A stretch of DNA of 64,000 bases, taken from the NCBI GenBank assembly GCA_039025855.1, contig JBCCNL010000008.1:41540-105539 (forward strand). The letters are read 5' to 3'. This DNA is from JBCCOW01 sp039025855 (lineage in GTDB: Bacteria > Planctomycetota > Phycisphaerae > Phycisphaerales > Phycisphaeraceae). The first letter of the stretch is position 1. Every line of letters begins with the position of its first letter. Shown here in pieces: positions 17,523 to 26,455 of this stretch. Both the position numbers and the translations under genes were made by a program. The notes under the pieces are model-generated. The model did not search any database. It worked only from the letters and a program-made list of their open reading frames with translations, and was not told the DNA's origin.

Positions 17523-18863
17523 TCACGCCGGCTGGCCCGCAGGCTGTGGCCAGAGCGTGGCGATCTCGACCGCCTGCCCGCTTGCGATCGACGCGTTGGC
17601 CGCGACACCGGTGAGCACGGACGCGGCCCCGTCGAGGTGGGTCGCATCTCGGCCGAGGGCGTCGGGCTCCGTGTCGGGCAGGAAGATGCGATTCAGGAGC
17701 CGGTTGTCGCCGCCGCCGTGCCCGCCCACCGCCGGCGGGATCTCCACCTCGTACGGAGCCTCGAACATCCGCTGGACCCGGATGTACTTCTCCCCCTGGT
17801 ACTGCTCGGCCGCGAGTTCTTCATCACTCTGGCCCTTGATGACGTGGCCCTGGCCGCGGCCGAAGTACTCGACCTGGCCCTCCGTGCCGGTGATGGTCAG
17901 GCGTTCGCCCTCCCACGGGCTGTAGGCGATCAGCGAGTACCCGAGTACCGCGCCCCGGGTGAACGTTGCCGTCACCACCATGGTGTCCTCGGCGGTGATC
18001 GGCGCGTCCTCCTCGCCGCCGAAGACATTCCGGTCGCGGAGGTAGCCGGTCTCGGCCTCGGCGTTGAGATAGAGCGCCGCGGTCCCGTTGTGCTCGCCCA
18101 GCGTCATCGCGAACGGGTCGCCGTTGGCCTCGGGCTGGTTGGTGTATCGGTCGTAGCTGTAGCGCTCGCCACGCTGCTCAGCATTGGCTCGGCCATAGAA
18201 GGCCAGGCCGCCGTTGGCGTAGACCGTCTCGGGCCGATCCTCGAGGATCCAGTTCACCAGATCGAAGTGGTGGGTTGCCTTGTGGACCAACAGCCCGCCC
18301 GAGTAGCGCTTCTCGCGGTGCCAGCGCCGGAAGTAGTCGGCCCCGTGGCTCGTATCCAGCCGCCACTGAAAGTCGACCAGTGTGGGCCGGCCGATCACGC
18401 CCGACCCGACGATCTCCTTCACCTTCGTAAACCCGCTCATCCAGCGGTAGTTGAACGCCACGCGGAGCCTCCGGCCGGTCCGCTCGATCGCGTCGAAGAT
18501 CGCCGAACACTTCTCGGCGTCGGTCGTCATCGGCTTCTCGCTGATCGCATCGCAGCCCAGCTCCATCGCCCGGATGATGTAGGTGTGGTGCGTGGCATCG
18601 ACACTGGTGACGATCACGGCGTCCGGCCGACACTCCGCGACCATCCGGTCGAACGCCTCGAGCCCGTCGGTGATCCGGTAGGTCGGCAGGCGATCTCGGC
18701 CGAGCGAATCCACGAGATAGTCGTTCCAGTGGTCCATCCGGACCTGGCTGGTATCGACCCACGCGACCAGTTCGGCGTGCTCGTCGTAGTGCTTGTGGAT
18801 GGCGTCGGTGAACATCCGGCTGCGGCCGCCGGTTCCAACCAAGGCATAACGTTTTCGAGCCAT
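17523..18863 (-). CDS. Gfo/Idh/MocA family oxidoreductase (second copy)
   Basis: A 446-residue NAD(P)-dependent oxidoreductase, larger than the copy at 5445 and only distantly similar to it. It starts MARKRYALVGTGGRS (Rossmann fold), with SEKPMTTDAEKC as the EKP motif and HKATHHFDLVNW in the substrate domain. Members act on sugars, inositols or glycosidic bonds. The Met at 18863 is preferred over 18887 because the conserved Rossmann strand begins there and an ACGGAG precedes it. It is divergent from an AraC regulator at 18956, which probably controls it. Confidence 0.88.
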   Translation of the reverse strand: MARKRYALVGTGGRSRMFTDAIHKHYDEHAELVAWVDTSQVRMDHWNDYLVDSLGRDRLPTYRITDGLEAFDRMVAECRPDAVIVTSVDATHHTYIIRAMELGCDAISEKPMTTDAEKCSAIFDAIERTGRRLRVAFNYRWMSGFTKVKEIVGSGVIGRPTLVDFQWRLDTSHGADYFRRWHREKRYSGGLLVHKATHHFDLVNWILEDRPETVYANGGLAFYGRANAEQRGERYSYDRYTNQPEANGDPFAMTLGEHNGTAALYLNAEAETGYLRDRNVFGGEEDAPITAEDTMVVTATFTRGAVLGYSLIAYSPWEGERLTITGTEGQVEYFGRGQGHVIKGQSDEELAAEQYQGEKYIRVQRMFEAPYEVEIPPAVGGHGGGDNRLLNRIFLPDTEPDALGRDATHLDGAASVLTGVAANASIASGQAVEIATLWPQPAGQPA

Positions 18864-18955
18864 GCGATGAATCTCCGTAAAAGGCATGCTGAGATTACGC
18901 GATCAAAGTTAATAGTCAGCCATCCGAATCAATCAAATGATTAACATAAACGCGC

Positions 18956-19744
18956 ATGTTTCTCTACGCTGCCCACGGTTCACGCTGGTACGGAAAGCAC
19001 CCGGTGCCCCTAAACCGCCGCCGAAGCTGGGAGTTTGAAGCGGTCCTGAACGGGGTGATCGCGCCGATTGGGCCCGGCTTGTCAGGCAGGCCATACGCCC
19101 GCTCGCTCTGGGTCCTCGGGCCTGACTGTGAGCACGGCTGGGACGGGGACCACCACCAAGCCACGATCGCGGTCTGGCAGTTCGCCTACGCGCCGCCGGG
19201 CGTCGAATCCCTGGTCCCGCGCGATGGATGCCGACGGATCGGCCTGGACGCTGGCGATGTCGCGCAGCTGAGGCACTTTGCCCGCCGCACGGCGCTGTAC
19301 TACCCCGGAGGCGGCGCGGTGGCGGGTGCGTTCGCCGATGGAGTACTGGGGTATCTGAGCTGGCTGGTGCAGCGTGGGATGGCCGACCAGGCGAAACCCG
19401 CAGGCCGATCGCGGGAGACCAACGCCTCGCAGACGGTTGCGCAGGCGGTGGCGTGGTTCCGCGAGAACCTGCTCGCGTCGCCGAAGGTTTCAGAAGCGGC
19501 GGAGGCAGTGGCCGTATCGGAGTCGCACCTGCGTCGGCTGTTCCGCGAGGTAGGGCTGCCCACGCCCAAGCGGGTGTTGGATGCGCTGCGGATCGAAGAG
19601 GCCGAGCATCTTCTGCGGACGACCGAGCTGAAGTTGGCGGTGGTCGCGGATCGGCTGGGGTATTCCGGGCCGGAGGCGTTTAGCCGGGCCTTCCGCACGG
19701 CCCGTGGGGTGCCACCGAGCGTCGTCCGGGTGGCAGGGCGGTAG
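18956..19744 (+). CDS. AraC family transcriptional regulator
   Basis: A 262-residue regulator. The C-terminal 100 residues hold the two AraC helix-turn-helix units: VSEAAEAVAVSESHLRRLFRE, then LAVVADRLGYSGPEAFSRAF with GVPPS. The N-terminal 130 residues form the sensing domain, which I cannot assign to a ligand. It is divergent from the Gfo/Idh/MocA gene, with 92 bases between, and converges on a second AraC gene. No ribosome binding site stands out near the ATG. Confidence 0.85.
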   Translation: MFLYAAHGSRWYGKHPVPLNRRRSWEFEAVLNGVIAPIGPGLSGRPYARSLWVLGPDCEHGWDGDHHQATIAVWQFAYAPPGVESLVPRDGCRRIGLDAGDVAQLRHFARRTALYYPGGGAVAGAFADGVLGYLSWLVQRGMADQAKPAGRSRETNASQTVAQAVAWFRENLLASPKVSEAAEAVAVSESHLRRLFREVGLPTPKRVLDALRIEEAEHLLRTTELKLAVVADRLGYSGPEAFSRAFRTARGVPPSVVRVAGR

Positions 19745-19756
19745 CAGGGGTGGAGT

Positions 19757-20545
19757 TCATGCCTGCCGGGTATCGCGGAATCGGCCGGGGCTGATGCCGG
19801 CGGCCTGGGTGAACTGGCGTGTGAAGTAGTGGACGTCGTTGTAGCCGAGCCGGTGGGCGATGGACTTGATGGAGTCGTCGGTCTCGCCCAGCATCTGGCG
19901 GGCGGTGGTGACGCGGTGCTGGATGCGGAACGCATGGAGGCTGAGCCCGGTCGCCTGCTGGAACTTTCGACGGAGGGTCGTCGTGGACATGCCCAGCCGC
20001 TCGGCGAGGGCGTCGTAGTCCGGGTCTTGCTGCCAGTCCTGGATCTCCGCCAGCACCGCCTCCATCCACCCGCTCGAGAGATGCGGTGCGGTCTGCGACA
20101 GCTCGGCCAGCTCGATGAGCAGCCGTTCAAGCTCGTTGACCGCACGCAGGTGGTCGAACCGGGAGTACGACGTGGCGTGGGCGAGCAACCCGTCAAACCG
20201 GGCGGCGAGCCCGTCCAGCTGCTCGGCATCGTCAATGGCCACCGGGGCCTTCTGCAGCAGGCCACGGGCTTCCCAGACGGGGACCGGCCCGCCCTCGAAA
20301 GCGATGTAGCGGTGGTTCCACGGCCGGCCCGCGGGGTGTTCATGGAACCGGATGTGCGGCCCGGGATAGGCGGGCCACGACCAGCCGCCCTCGAGCCGGT
20401 AGCGATCGCCGCCATAGGACAGCTCGATGGCCCCGGCGGTCATGAGCTGGAGCGTGTGGTAGTCGAACCGCTTGTCGACGCTGGCCACGCACTGCGGCCG
20501 ATGGCTGCCATGAAGGAAACGGAGGCCGCGTGAAGAAATAGTCAT
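19757..20545 (-). CDS. AraC family transcriptional regulator
   Basis: A 262-residue regulator. The AraC DNA-binding region covers the last 100 residues (YDALAERLGMSTTTLRRKFQ, then IKSIAHRLGYNDVHYFTRQF and ISPGRFR). The N-terminus is a cupin-like effector domain (YHTLQLMTAGAIELSYGG). The start at 20545 gives the usual domain boundary; an in-frame ATG at 20614 would add 23 residues. It is divergent from the PhyH dioxygenase gene at 20633 and probably controls that two-gene operon. It is not closely similar to the AraC protein it converges on. Confidence 0.85.
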   Translation of the reverse strand: MTISSRGLRFLHGSHRPQCVASVDKRFDYHTLQLMTAGAIELSYGGDRYRLEGGWSWPAYPGPHIRFHEHPAGRPWNHRYIAFEGGPVPVWEARGLLQKAPVAIDDAEQLDGLAARFDGLLAHATSYSRFDHLRAVNELERLLIELAELSQTAPHLSSGWMEAVLAEIQDWQQDPDYDALAERLGMSTTTLRRKFQQATGLSLHAFRIQHRVTTARQMLGETDDSIKSIAHRLGYNDVHYFTRQFTQAAGISPGRFRDTRQA

Positions 20546-20632
20546 ATCGTGCAAAAGGAAGGTGAAAAAGTCCAATGACAGGCTGCCGATGGCTGGGCAT
20601 ACTCCGCACTCCACCCCAACAGGAATCAGGCC

Positions 20633-21430
20633 ATGACCTCATTATCTACCCCCGGAACCTCTGTCGTCAACGAACTCCAGCTCACCGATTCGGAGATCAG
20701 ATTTTACCAAGAGGAGGGCTACCTCTACCTGGGCGGCCTGGTCAAGGCCGAGGCCGTCGAGGCCCTTCGGCAGGAGATCCTCGATGTGATGGAAGGCCAC
20801 TTCGGGATCAGCGAGGACGACCTCCGGCACGCGAGCTCTGCGGCCGACAAGCTGCGGCAGTCATCGCAGCACCTCAAGGGCTCGCTCCTGGAAGACCTCA
20901 TCAGCGGGGACAAGGTCAAGGCGGTTGCGGCCCAGCTCATCGGCGGACCCGCCCACGTCTACCTCCCGTTCAGCGCCGTGAAGGCCGGCGGCGGCGGCGG
21001 CATGTTCCACTTCCATCAGGACAACAACTACACCAACCACGAGCCGGCGATGGGCTCGATCAACATCTGGGTCGCGCTTGTCGATATGTCGCCGGACAAC
21101 GGCTGCCTCCAGGTCGTGCCCCGTTCGCACAAGGGCGGCCAGCTGCTCTCGCACAACAGCGACGACGGTGATGGGCACCAGCAGCTCGAGGTCGATCCGT
21201 TGACCTGCCTGCCGGTCCGCATGCGTGCCGGCGATGCCGTCGCCTTCACCCGCTGGACCGTGCACGGCTCTGGCCCGAACACCACCGACCAGCCCCGCGT
21301 TGCCTACGCCCTGCAGTTCCACCGCGACGACGTGAGCTGGATCGACAAGGAGACCGGCGAGAAGAGCTTGCTCGTCGACTCGCCGCGGTTCTCGATCGGT
21401 CCGGTCGATCGCTTCGAGCGCCCCGAATGA
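20633..21430 (+). CDS. Phytanoyl-CoA dioxygenase (PhyH) family protein
   Basis: A 265-residue non-heme Fe(II)/2-oxoglutarate-dependent oxygenase. The metal-binding HxD is in FHFHQDNNY and the distal His in WTVHGSGPN. The 2-oxoglutarate-binding Arg is expected in QPRVAYALQFH. Bacterial relatives hydroxylate a wide range of small molecules, so the substrate is open. It overlaps the start of the propeller gene by four bases (ATGA), so the two proteins are translationally coupled and probably work on the same compound. The divergent AraC gene is the likely regulator. Confidence 0.88.
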   Translation: MTSLSTPGTSVVNELQLTDSEIRFYQEEGYLYLGGLVKAEAVEALRQEILDVMEGHFGISEDDLRHASSAADKLRQSSQHLKGSLLEDLISGDKVKAVAAQLIGGPAHVYLPFSAVKAGGGGGMFHFHQDNNYTNHEPAMGSINIWVALVDMSPDNGCLQVVPRSHKGGQLLSHNSDDGDGHQQLEVDPLTCLPVRMRAGDAVAFTRWTVHGSGPNTTDQPRVAYALQFHRDDVSWIDKETGEKSLLVDSPRFSIGPVDRFERPE

Positions 21431-22410
21431 GCCCGCCGATGACCGCCTCTGAATCCACCGAGACCCCTCATGTGCCAGAGCCCAAACCCGTCCGGTTCAC
21501 CGCTGATCAACGCTACCGTTGGGACGACCGATGGGCACGTGTGCCCGAGACGATCTGCCTCGGGATCACCCACGGGATCGACATCGACGCCGACGGCTTC
21601 GTGTATGTCCTGCACACGGTGCATGAGACGAGCACGTGCCGCGATGCGGTCTGCGTCTTCGACCCCGACGGGGGATTCGTCCGATCCTGGGGCGCCGCTT
21701 TTGAGGGTTCCGGTCACGGCTTCCAGCTCCGTGAAGAAGACGGCGTAGCCTTCGCCTACGTCACCGACCTCAAACGCGGTCTGTTCAAGTGCACGCTCGA
21801 CGGCGAGATCGTCTGGCACATCGAGCGCCCCTCGATCTATCAGACCCGGGTGCACCTCAAGTACGAGCCGACCAACGTCGCCCTCGCACCCGACGGCGAC
21901 GTCTTCCTCTCCGACGGCTACGGCTCGTATCTGATCCACCGCTTCGACAAGAACGGCAACCAACTCGACGTCTTCGGCGGGCCCGGCAACAAGGACCACC
22001 ACCTCGCCCACCCGCACGGGCTGATCTACACCGAGCGCCGCGGCAGCCCTGAGCTGCTGGTCGGTGAGAACATCGCCACACGCCTGAACTACCTCTCGCT
22101 GGACGGCGAACACCGCGGGTTCCTCGATGTCGAAACCCGCAGGCCCCGTCACTTCGCCGAACGCGATGGGCAGCTGCTGGTCCCCGACTTCTACGGCCGC
22201 ATCACGCTGATCGACGAGCAGGATCGGCTAGTAACCCACCTCGGCGACACCTGGATCGATCATCAACACGCCGGCGAACTCGAAAAGAACCCGCCTGCCG
22301 AAGGATTTATCCGGCCGCACGACGGGGCGATCGACGCGGCTGGACGGATCTACGTTTCGGAGTATGTCGCCACGGGTCGGCTCGTCCGGCTGACGCCGAT
22401 CGAAGACTGA
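21427..22410 (+). CDS. NHL-repeat/six-bladed beta-propeller protein
   Basis: A 327-residue propeller without signal peptide. Blades show the NHL pattern of a hydrophobic strand, then a DADG/APDG turn and a second strand: GIDIDADGFVYVLH, VALAPDGDVFLSDGYGSY, RFDKNGNQLDVFG. Similar domains occur in SMP-30 lactonases and peptidylglycine alpha-amidating lyases. It follows the PhyH oxygenase with an ATGA overlap. A hydroxylase coupled to a propeller resembles the oxidise-then-cleave logic of two-step amidating enzymes, but that parallel is only suggestive. Confidence 0.75.
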   Translation: MSPPMTASESTETPHVPEPKPVRFTADQRYRWDDRWARVPETICLGITHGIDIDADGFVYVLHTVHETSTCRDAVCVFDPDGGFVRSWGAAFEGSGHGFQLREEDGVAFAYVTDLKRGLFKCTLDGEIVWHIERPSIYQTRVHLKYEPTNVALAPDGDVFLSDGYGSYLIHRFDKNGNQLDVFGGPGNKDHHLAHPHGLIYTERRGSPELLVGENIATRLNYLSLDGEHRGFLDVETRRPRHFAERDGQLLVPDFYGRITLIDEQDRLVTHLGDTWIDHQHAGELEKNPPAEGFIRPHDGAIDAAGRIYVSEYVATGRLVRLTPIED

Positions 22411-22426
22411 TTCAGGCCGAGTCGTG

Positions 22427-25400
22427 TTAGTTTGTGCCGAGCGTATCGAACACCCGGCTGCCCCGGCTCCCGGTCAGGCCCTCGGGGATGAAGACGATGC
22501 CGATGGTCTGCTCGTCGTCGATCTCGTCGAACGACGCGGTGATCTGGAAGCGGTACCGGGAGAATCGACGCTCCAGCGCCAGCTCGGTCGTCCGGGAGTC
22601 GTTGGTCGCCAGGTCGAGCGTCCGGCTGAACCCGACGAGGTACTTACTGGTCAGTTTGTAGTTGAGGCCGACCGACAGTAGCTCGGAATCGAGCGGCTCG
22701 ATCTCGCCGTAGTTCACGAACAGCGTCAGCCGTGGCGAGCGTTCGAGTTCGGCCGCGACGCGCCACTGGACGATCTCGTCGGACTCGAAAGAGTGCGTGA
22801 GGTCGCCCGTGACGCCGAGCGTGTCGGAGACCATCCACAGCAGCTGCGTGTAGAAGTGGTCGCCGCCGACGGCGAGCTCAGGGCGGTAGTCGAAGTACCG
22901 GGGCAGGACCACGCCGTCGACCTCGTCCCCGTTGTCGGTGCGGAACACCGCATCGGTCTGCAGCCTCACCCAGTCCACCGTCCGCGATCGGCCAAGGCCA
23001 CCGCGCCGGGTCTGCAGCGTGTTGGTCAGCCCGACCCTAAAGATGCCGCCCTCGGCAAGGTCTTCGATGTCCGCATCAAAGGTCGGCAGTGATTCGGAGG
23101 GCAGCGTCGCGTCGCCGTAGGCCGCGGTGACCTGCGGGGTGATGACATGGCGGAGCCCGTCGATGTCGAGCAAGGGGTTGGCCACGCCCCGGTAAGCGCG
23201 GTGCAACTCGGTGCCGATGCGGACGCCGGTCTGGCCGTAGAGCCGGTACTCGTCGTTGTTCCCGCTGTTGAACTCGGCGAAGTCATCGTCATACCCGGTG
23301 GCCCGGCCGACCACGAACAGCGTCACATCCAACGCCCCGATCTGCGTAGGAACAGCCAGCTCCTGACGCGTATCGATGCGTGTCCGGTAGTCGGTCGGGA
23401 AGCCCGGGAACCGATCGCGGAACCGGGTGTTGGCGGTGATGCCAAAGAGCTCCAGCGACTGCTCATTGCTGAACCCACGGTCGGCCGGCGTGTCGTCACC
23501 GAAGTCGGCTCGAACCCGTGAGATGCTGTAGTCGGCGAAGTATGTCACTCGGTCGTCCAACAGCGATCGCCCGGTCACGAGATAGTTCAGCTCCGGCAGG
23601 CGGTCCACGGTGTATCCCGGCGCGTTCAGCTGCGCAAGCTGCGGGATGAAGTCGTCGCTGTTGCCGCCGGCGTAGGCCGTGAAGGCCCAGTCGTCTTCCT
23701 GTTTGCGGAGGTTGACCGACGTCTCGAAGGGCTTGCTCGTGTAGGCCAGCGACTCATAGAACTCCTCGAGGAACGTCTCGTCCGAGACGTGCGCCCCCTC
23801 GACGGTGAGGTCGAACCCGCCCGGTAACCGTTGGCGGTGCTGCACCTGGAAGAACCCGCGGGGGTCGCCATCCTGATCGATCGCGGATCGGCCGCCCGGC
23901 TCGTCGTCGCCGTTGTCCTGCGGGAGCAGATAACCCAGCGCCCTGCCACGGTACTCCGGCCGGTTGTATCGCAGGTCAAGCCCGAGCCCGAGCCCGTGTT
24001 CGCCGCGGTAGTCGATCAGGCTGTCGAGCCGAACACCCTCGGGTGCTTCCCGACCAAACAACGCGAACGCGTCCCACCGCGTCTCGACCTGCACGCCGCT
24101 GTTCGATTCACTGCCGACCTGCAGCCGACGCAGCGGCACATCGCGCCCCGCCCCCGCGAGTACTGGCCAGTAGAAAAACGGCACGCCCTGACCCCGCAGC
24201 GTTACCCCTTCCGCAGAGAATCCAACCCCGTCCGAGCCGTCCACCAGCCGCTTGCTCGTCGCCGTGAACCGGCTGGCCCCGATCGCCAGGTGCGGCTCGG
24301 CAAACTCCGACGTGGTCAGCAGCGCCCGCTCGCCCTCGAACCGGTCCGCCGCCGTCTGACGCAGCACCTCAGCCCGCACATACAACGGCACGCCCGGCTC
24401 GGCGTCCCACGCATACAGCACCGCATCCAAAAGGATCGCCCGGTTGTTCTTCAGGTCGTAAAACACCCGTGGGCTGCGGACGGTGTAGTCCCCGCTGCTG
24501 ACCACCGCGTTGTCCTCGAGGTAGATCCCCGTGATCTGCTCCGACCCGACCTGCTCCGGCGACAGCGGCTGCGACCCGTCATCCCGGTCGAAGTACACGA
24601 CCATCCGCTGCGCCTTGAGCGTGACCGTCCGCCCGCTGTCGTAGTCCTGGTAGGCCAAGCGTGCGGGCCCAAGCAGGATCAGCGCATCCTCACGCGGCCC
24701 GTCCCCGCCGTCCGCATCGCCCGGCGCGAACCGGAACGCGAAACCAGCAGTGTCATAGTAAACCGTCCCACGCGTGGGCAGGATCGACTCAGGAACCGTT
24801 TCCGCATCGACCTGCCGCTCTCCCATGTCGGCACGGCCAGCGTCAGCGAGGTCGGCCGGCAACGCCAGCTCGGGCAACAACGGCTCGCTCTGCCGCTCCG
24901 CCGCGACGACCGACCGCCGAGCCGAACGGCGGGCCAACGCCTCCGGACTCAGCAGCGCCGCCCGCGGCACCCCCAGCGTCGGACGATTTAACGCCTCGAA
25001 GTAGCGACCGATCCGTCCAAGCGCCGCATCCACAAAACCGCTCGGCGGAGCCGCATCAACCCGCTGCAACAGATCGGTCTTCAGCTGCACCCGGCCGCGC
25101 GTCCGCAGCGTCACCAACAAACGCTCCGCCTCCGCCACCGCTCCACCCCGCGAGCTCGCCCGATCCACCACCACCGCCAGGTGCTTGATGTCCCGAACCG
25201 CCTCATCCTGCCGATCGATCCGGACCAACGCCCGCCGGCCCTCAATCGTGTAATGCCCGACCCGCAGTCGGACATCGTCGTTCAAGCGAACGTACCGCAC
25301 TCCATCTTCTTCCCACGTTACCGCACGCGCCGCACCCAACATTGCGTCGTCTTCCAGCACCGGCCCCGCAAACGGCGACTCGGGCGTCGGCGCTGGTCCG

Positions 25401-25615
25401 CCCACCTCACCGTCAGCCGAACTCGTAATGTTCAGTCCAACCAGCCACACCAGAGCCAGCACCACCCAACGCCCGCCACAGAGCTTGGCGGCTCTTCCCG
25501 TCTCTCGAGTTCGTCCTTGAACGCCCTGACGCACCCCCGAACTATACCGGTTTGCCGCAGAGCCTGACACGCCACCCGACACACACACCCGGGCACCGAT
25601 GACCCCAACCGTCAC
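22427..25615 (-). CDS. lptD: LPS-assembly protein LptD homologue
   Basis: A 1062-residue outer membrane protein. A signal-like segment (WVVLALVWLVGLN, about residues 50-62) is followed by a long periplasmic OstA/LptA-type region. A LptD-like core includes FEGERALLTTSEF and GQGVPFFYWPVL. Over 500 residues of alternating beta-strands ending in a short C-terminal tail form the predicted barrel. In Gram-negative cells LptD inserts lipopolysaccharide into the outer leaflet. The reading frame opens with GTG at 25615 overlapping the lipoprotein stop (GTGA), so the two genes are coupled. The periplasmic part is longer than in Escherichia coli, and the barrel loops are rich in Asp. Confidence 0.82.
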   Translation of the reverse strand: MTVGVIGARVCVSGGVSGSAANRYSSGVRQGVQGRTRETGRAAKLCGGRWVVLALVWLVGLNITSSADGEVGGPAPTPESPFAGPVLEDDAMLGAARAVTWEEDGVRYVRLNDDVRLRVGHYTIEGRRALVRIDRQDEAVRDIKHLAVVVDRASSRGGAVAEAERLLVTLRTRGRVQLKTDLLQRVDAAPPSGFVDAALGRIGRYFEALNRPTLGVPRAALLSPEALARRSARRSVVAAERQSEPLLPELALPADLADAGRADMGERQVDAETVPESILPTRGTVYYDTAGFAFRFAPGDADGGDGPREDALILLGPARLAYQDYDSGRTVTLKAQRMVVYFDRDDGSQPLSPEQVGSEQITGIYLEDNAVVSSGDYTVRSPRVFYDLKNNRAILLDAVLYAWDAEPGVPLYVRAEVLRQTAADRFEGERALLTTSEFAEPHLAIGASRFTATSKRLVDGSDGVGFSAEGVTLRGQGVPFFYWPVLAGAGRDVPLRRLQVGSESNSGVQVETRWDAFALFGREAPEGVRLDSLIDYRGEHGLGLGLDLRYNRPEYRGRALGYLLPQDNGDDEPGGRSAIDQDGDPRGFFQVQHRQRLPGGFDLTVEGAHVSDETFLEEFYESLAYTSKPFETSVNLRKQEDDWAFTAYAGGNSDDFIPQLAQLNAPGYTVDRLPELNYLVTGRSLLDDRVTYFADYSISRVRADFGDDTPADRGFSNEQSLELFGITANTRFRDRFPGFPTDYRTRIDTRQELAVPTQIGALDVTLFVVGRATGYDDDFAEFNSGNNDEYRLYGQTGVRIGTELHRAYRGVANPLLDIDGLRHVITPQVTAAYGDATLPSESLPTFDADIEDLAEGGIFRVGLTNTLQTRRGGLGRSRTVDWVRLQTDAVFRTDNGDEVDGVVLPRYFDYRPELAVGGDHFYTQLLWMVSDTLGVTGDLTHSFESDEIVQWRVAAELERSPRLTLFVNYGEIEPLDSELLSVGLNYKLTSKYLVGFSRTLDLATNDSRTTELALERRFSRYRFQITASFDEIDDEQTIGIVFIPEGLTGSRGSRVFDTLGTN

Positions 25616-26184
25616 GGCTCATCTCGGGCCACGGCCGTCTCAGCCGGCACCAGCCGATACCCCGGCAGCGGCCGCGTCTCCCGGTGCCCCGGATGATGCA
25701 GGTCGAGGAACACCAGCTGCTCGTTTTCCGTGGCCGGGTCGGTCAGGCGATAGCCATCCAGCGGCACGCCGTCCCCGCGCAGAAACGTCCCCTCTCGCCG
25801 AAAATCCACCGGCACCCCAGCCGTGTTGCGGAGCCGACTGAGGTAGGCCAACTGGCCCGCTGTGCCGTCCGCCTTCACCGGGTTCTCGAACGCGCCCAAC
25901 GCGGGCCCCACGTCTTCCCCGAGCTCCGCATCCACCGCCACCTCGCCAACGTCCGAAGGCGACGCAGTCCCCCGCCGTTCACCCGCATCCGCCCCCGGCC
26001 CCCCGCTCCGCGGCGGCCCCCCAATCGACGGCGGCCCAAACCGCTTCTCATCCCGACGCGTCTCCTGACATCCCATCATCCCCACCACCAGCGCACCCAC
26101 CAGTAACACCACGACCCAACCGCCCAACCGTGCGTAGACCAGGCCTGCGTGCGCCTCCAAGTTTCGTTCAGTGCCAGTGATCAT
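25612..26184 (-). CDS. Putative lipoprotein coupled to LptD
   Basis: A 190-residue protein. The N-terminus has a hydrophobic helix (GGWVVVLLVGALVVGMMGC) whose terminal Cys fits a lipobox imperfectly (MMGC). A Gly/Pro-rich linker follows, then about 100 residues with an IDFR-type strand pattern (GTFLRGDGVPLDGYRL). I do not recognise the family. It is the first gene of the LptD operon and overlaps lptD by four bases, so a role in the outer-membrane machinery, comparable to LptE, is possible but unproven. Start at 26184 preferred to 26238 because it leaves a normal-length n-region. Confidence 0.6.
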   Translation of the reverse strand: MITGTERNLEAHAGLVYARLGGWVVVLLVGALVVGMMGCQETRRDEKRFGPPSIGGPPRSGGPGADAGERRGTASPSDVGEVAVDAELGEDVGPALGAFENPVKADGTAGQLAYLSRLRNTAGVPVDFRREGTFLRGDGVPLDGYRLTDPATENEQLVFLDLHHPGHRETRPLPGYRLVPAETAVARDEP

Positions 26185-26443
26185 GCGGCTATTTCGTGTG
26201 CTCCCGAGCCCGTGACACCTTATGCGTCCGGTCGACACATCATACCGGCCGCCTTCACCCCTTCCGGCATCGAGGGTGATGAGTCACTTTTACCTAACGC
26301 GGCACGATCCCACCGACACGGACTACGCCCACGATCAGGCCGCCGTCAACCACCAAGGCCACCGCCTCATTCATCATCGCCGTCTTGCCCCATCTGTCCA
26401 TCCGCCGAAGCGTCAATCACCTGTGATCGCGACCCCCTCCGGG

Positions 26444-26449
26444 TACACT
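26444..26449 (+). promoter_or_regulatory. -10 box (TACACT) of a probable leaderless promoter
   Basis: TACACT ends six bases before the ATG at 26456, with no room for a Shine-Dalgarno sequence. No good -35 is visible 15-19 bases upstream. The rest of the 271-base divergent region to the lipoprotein gene shows no other clear element. Confidence 0.55.
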
Positions 26450-26455
26450 CACTAC

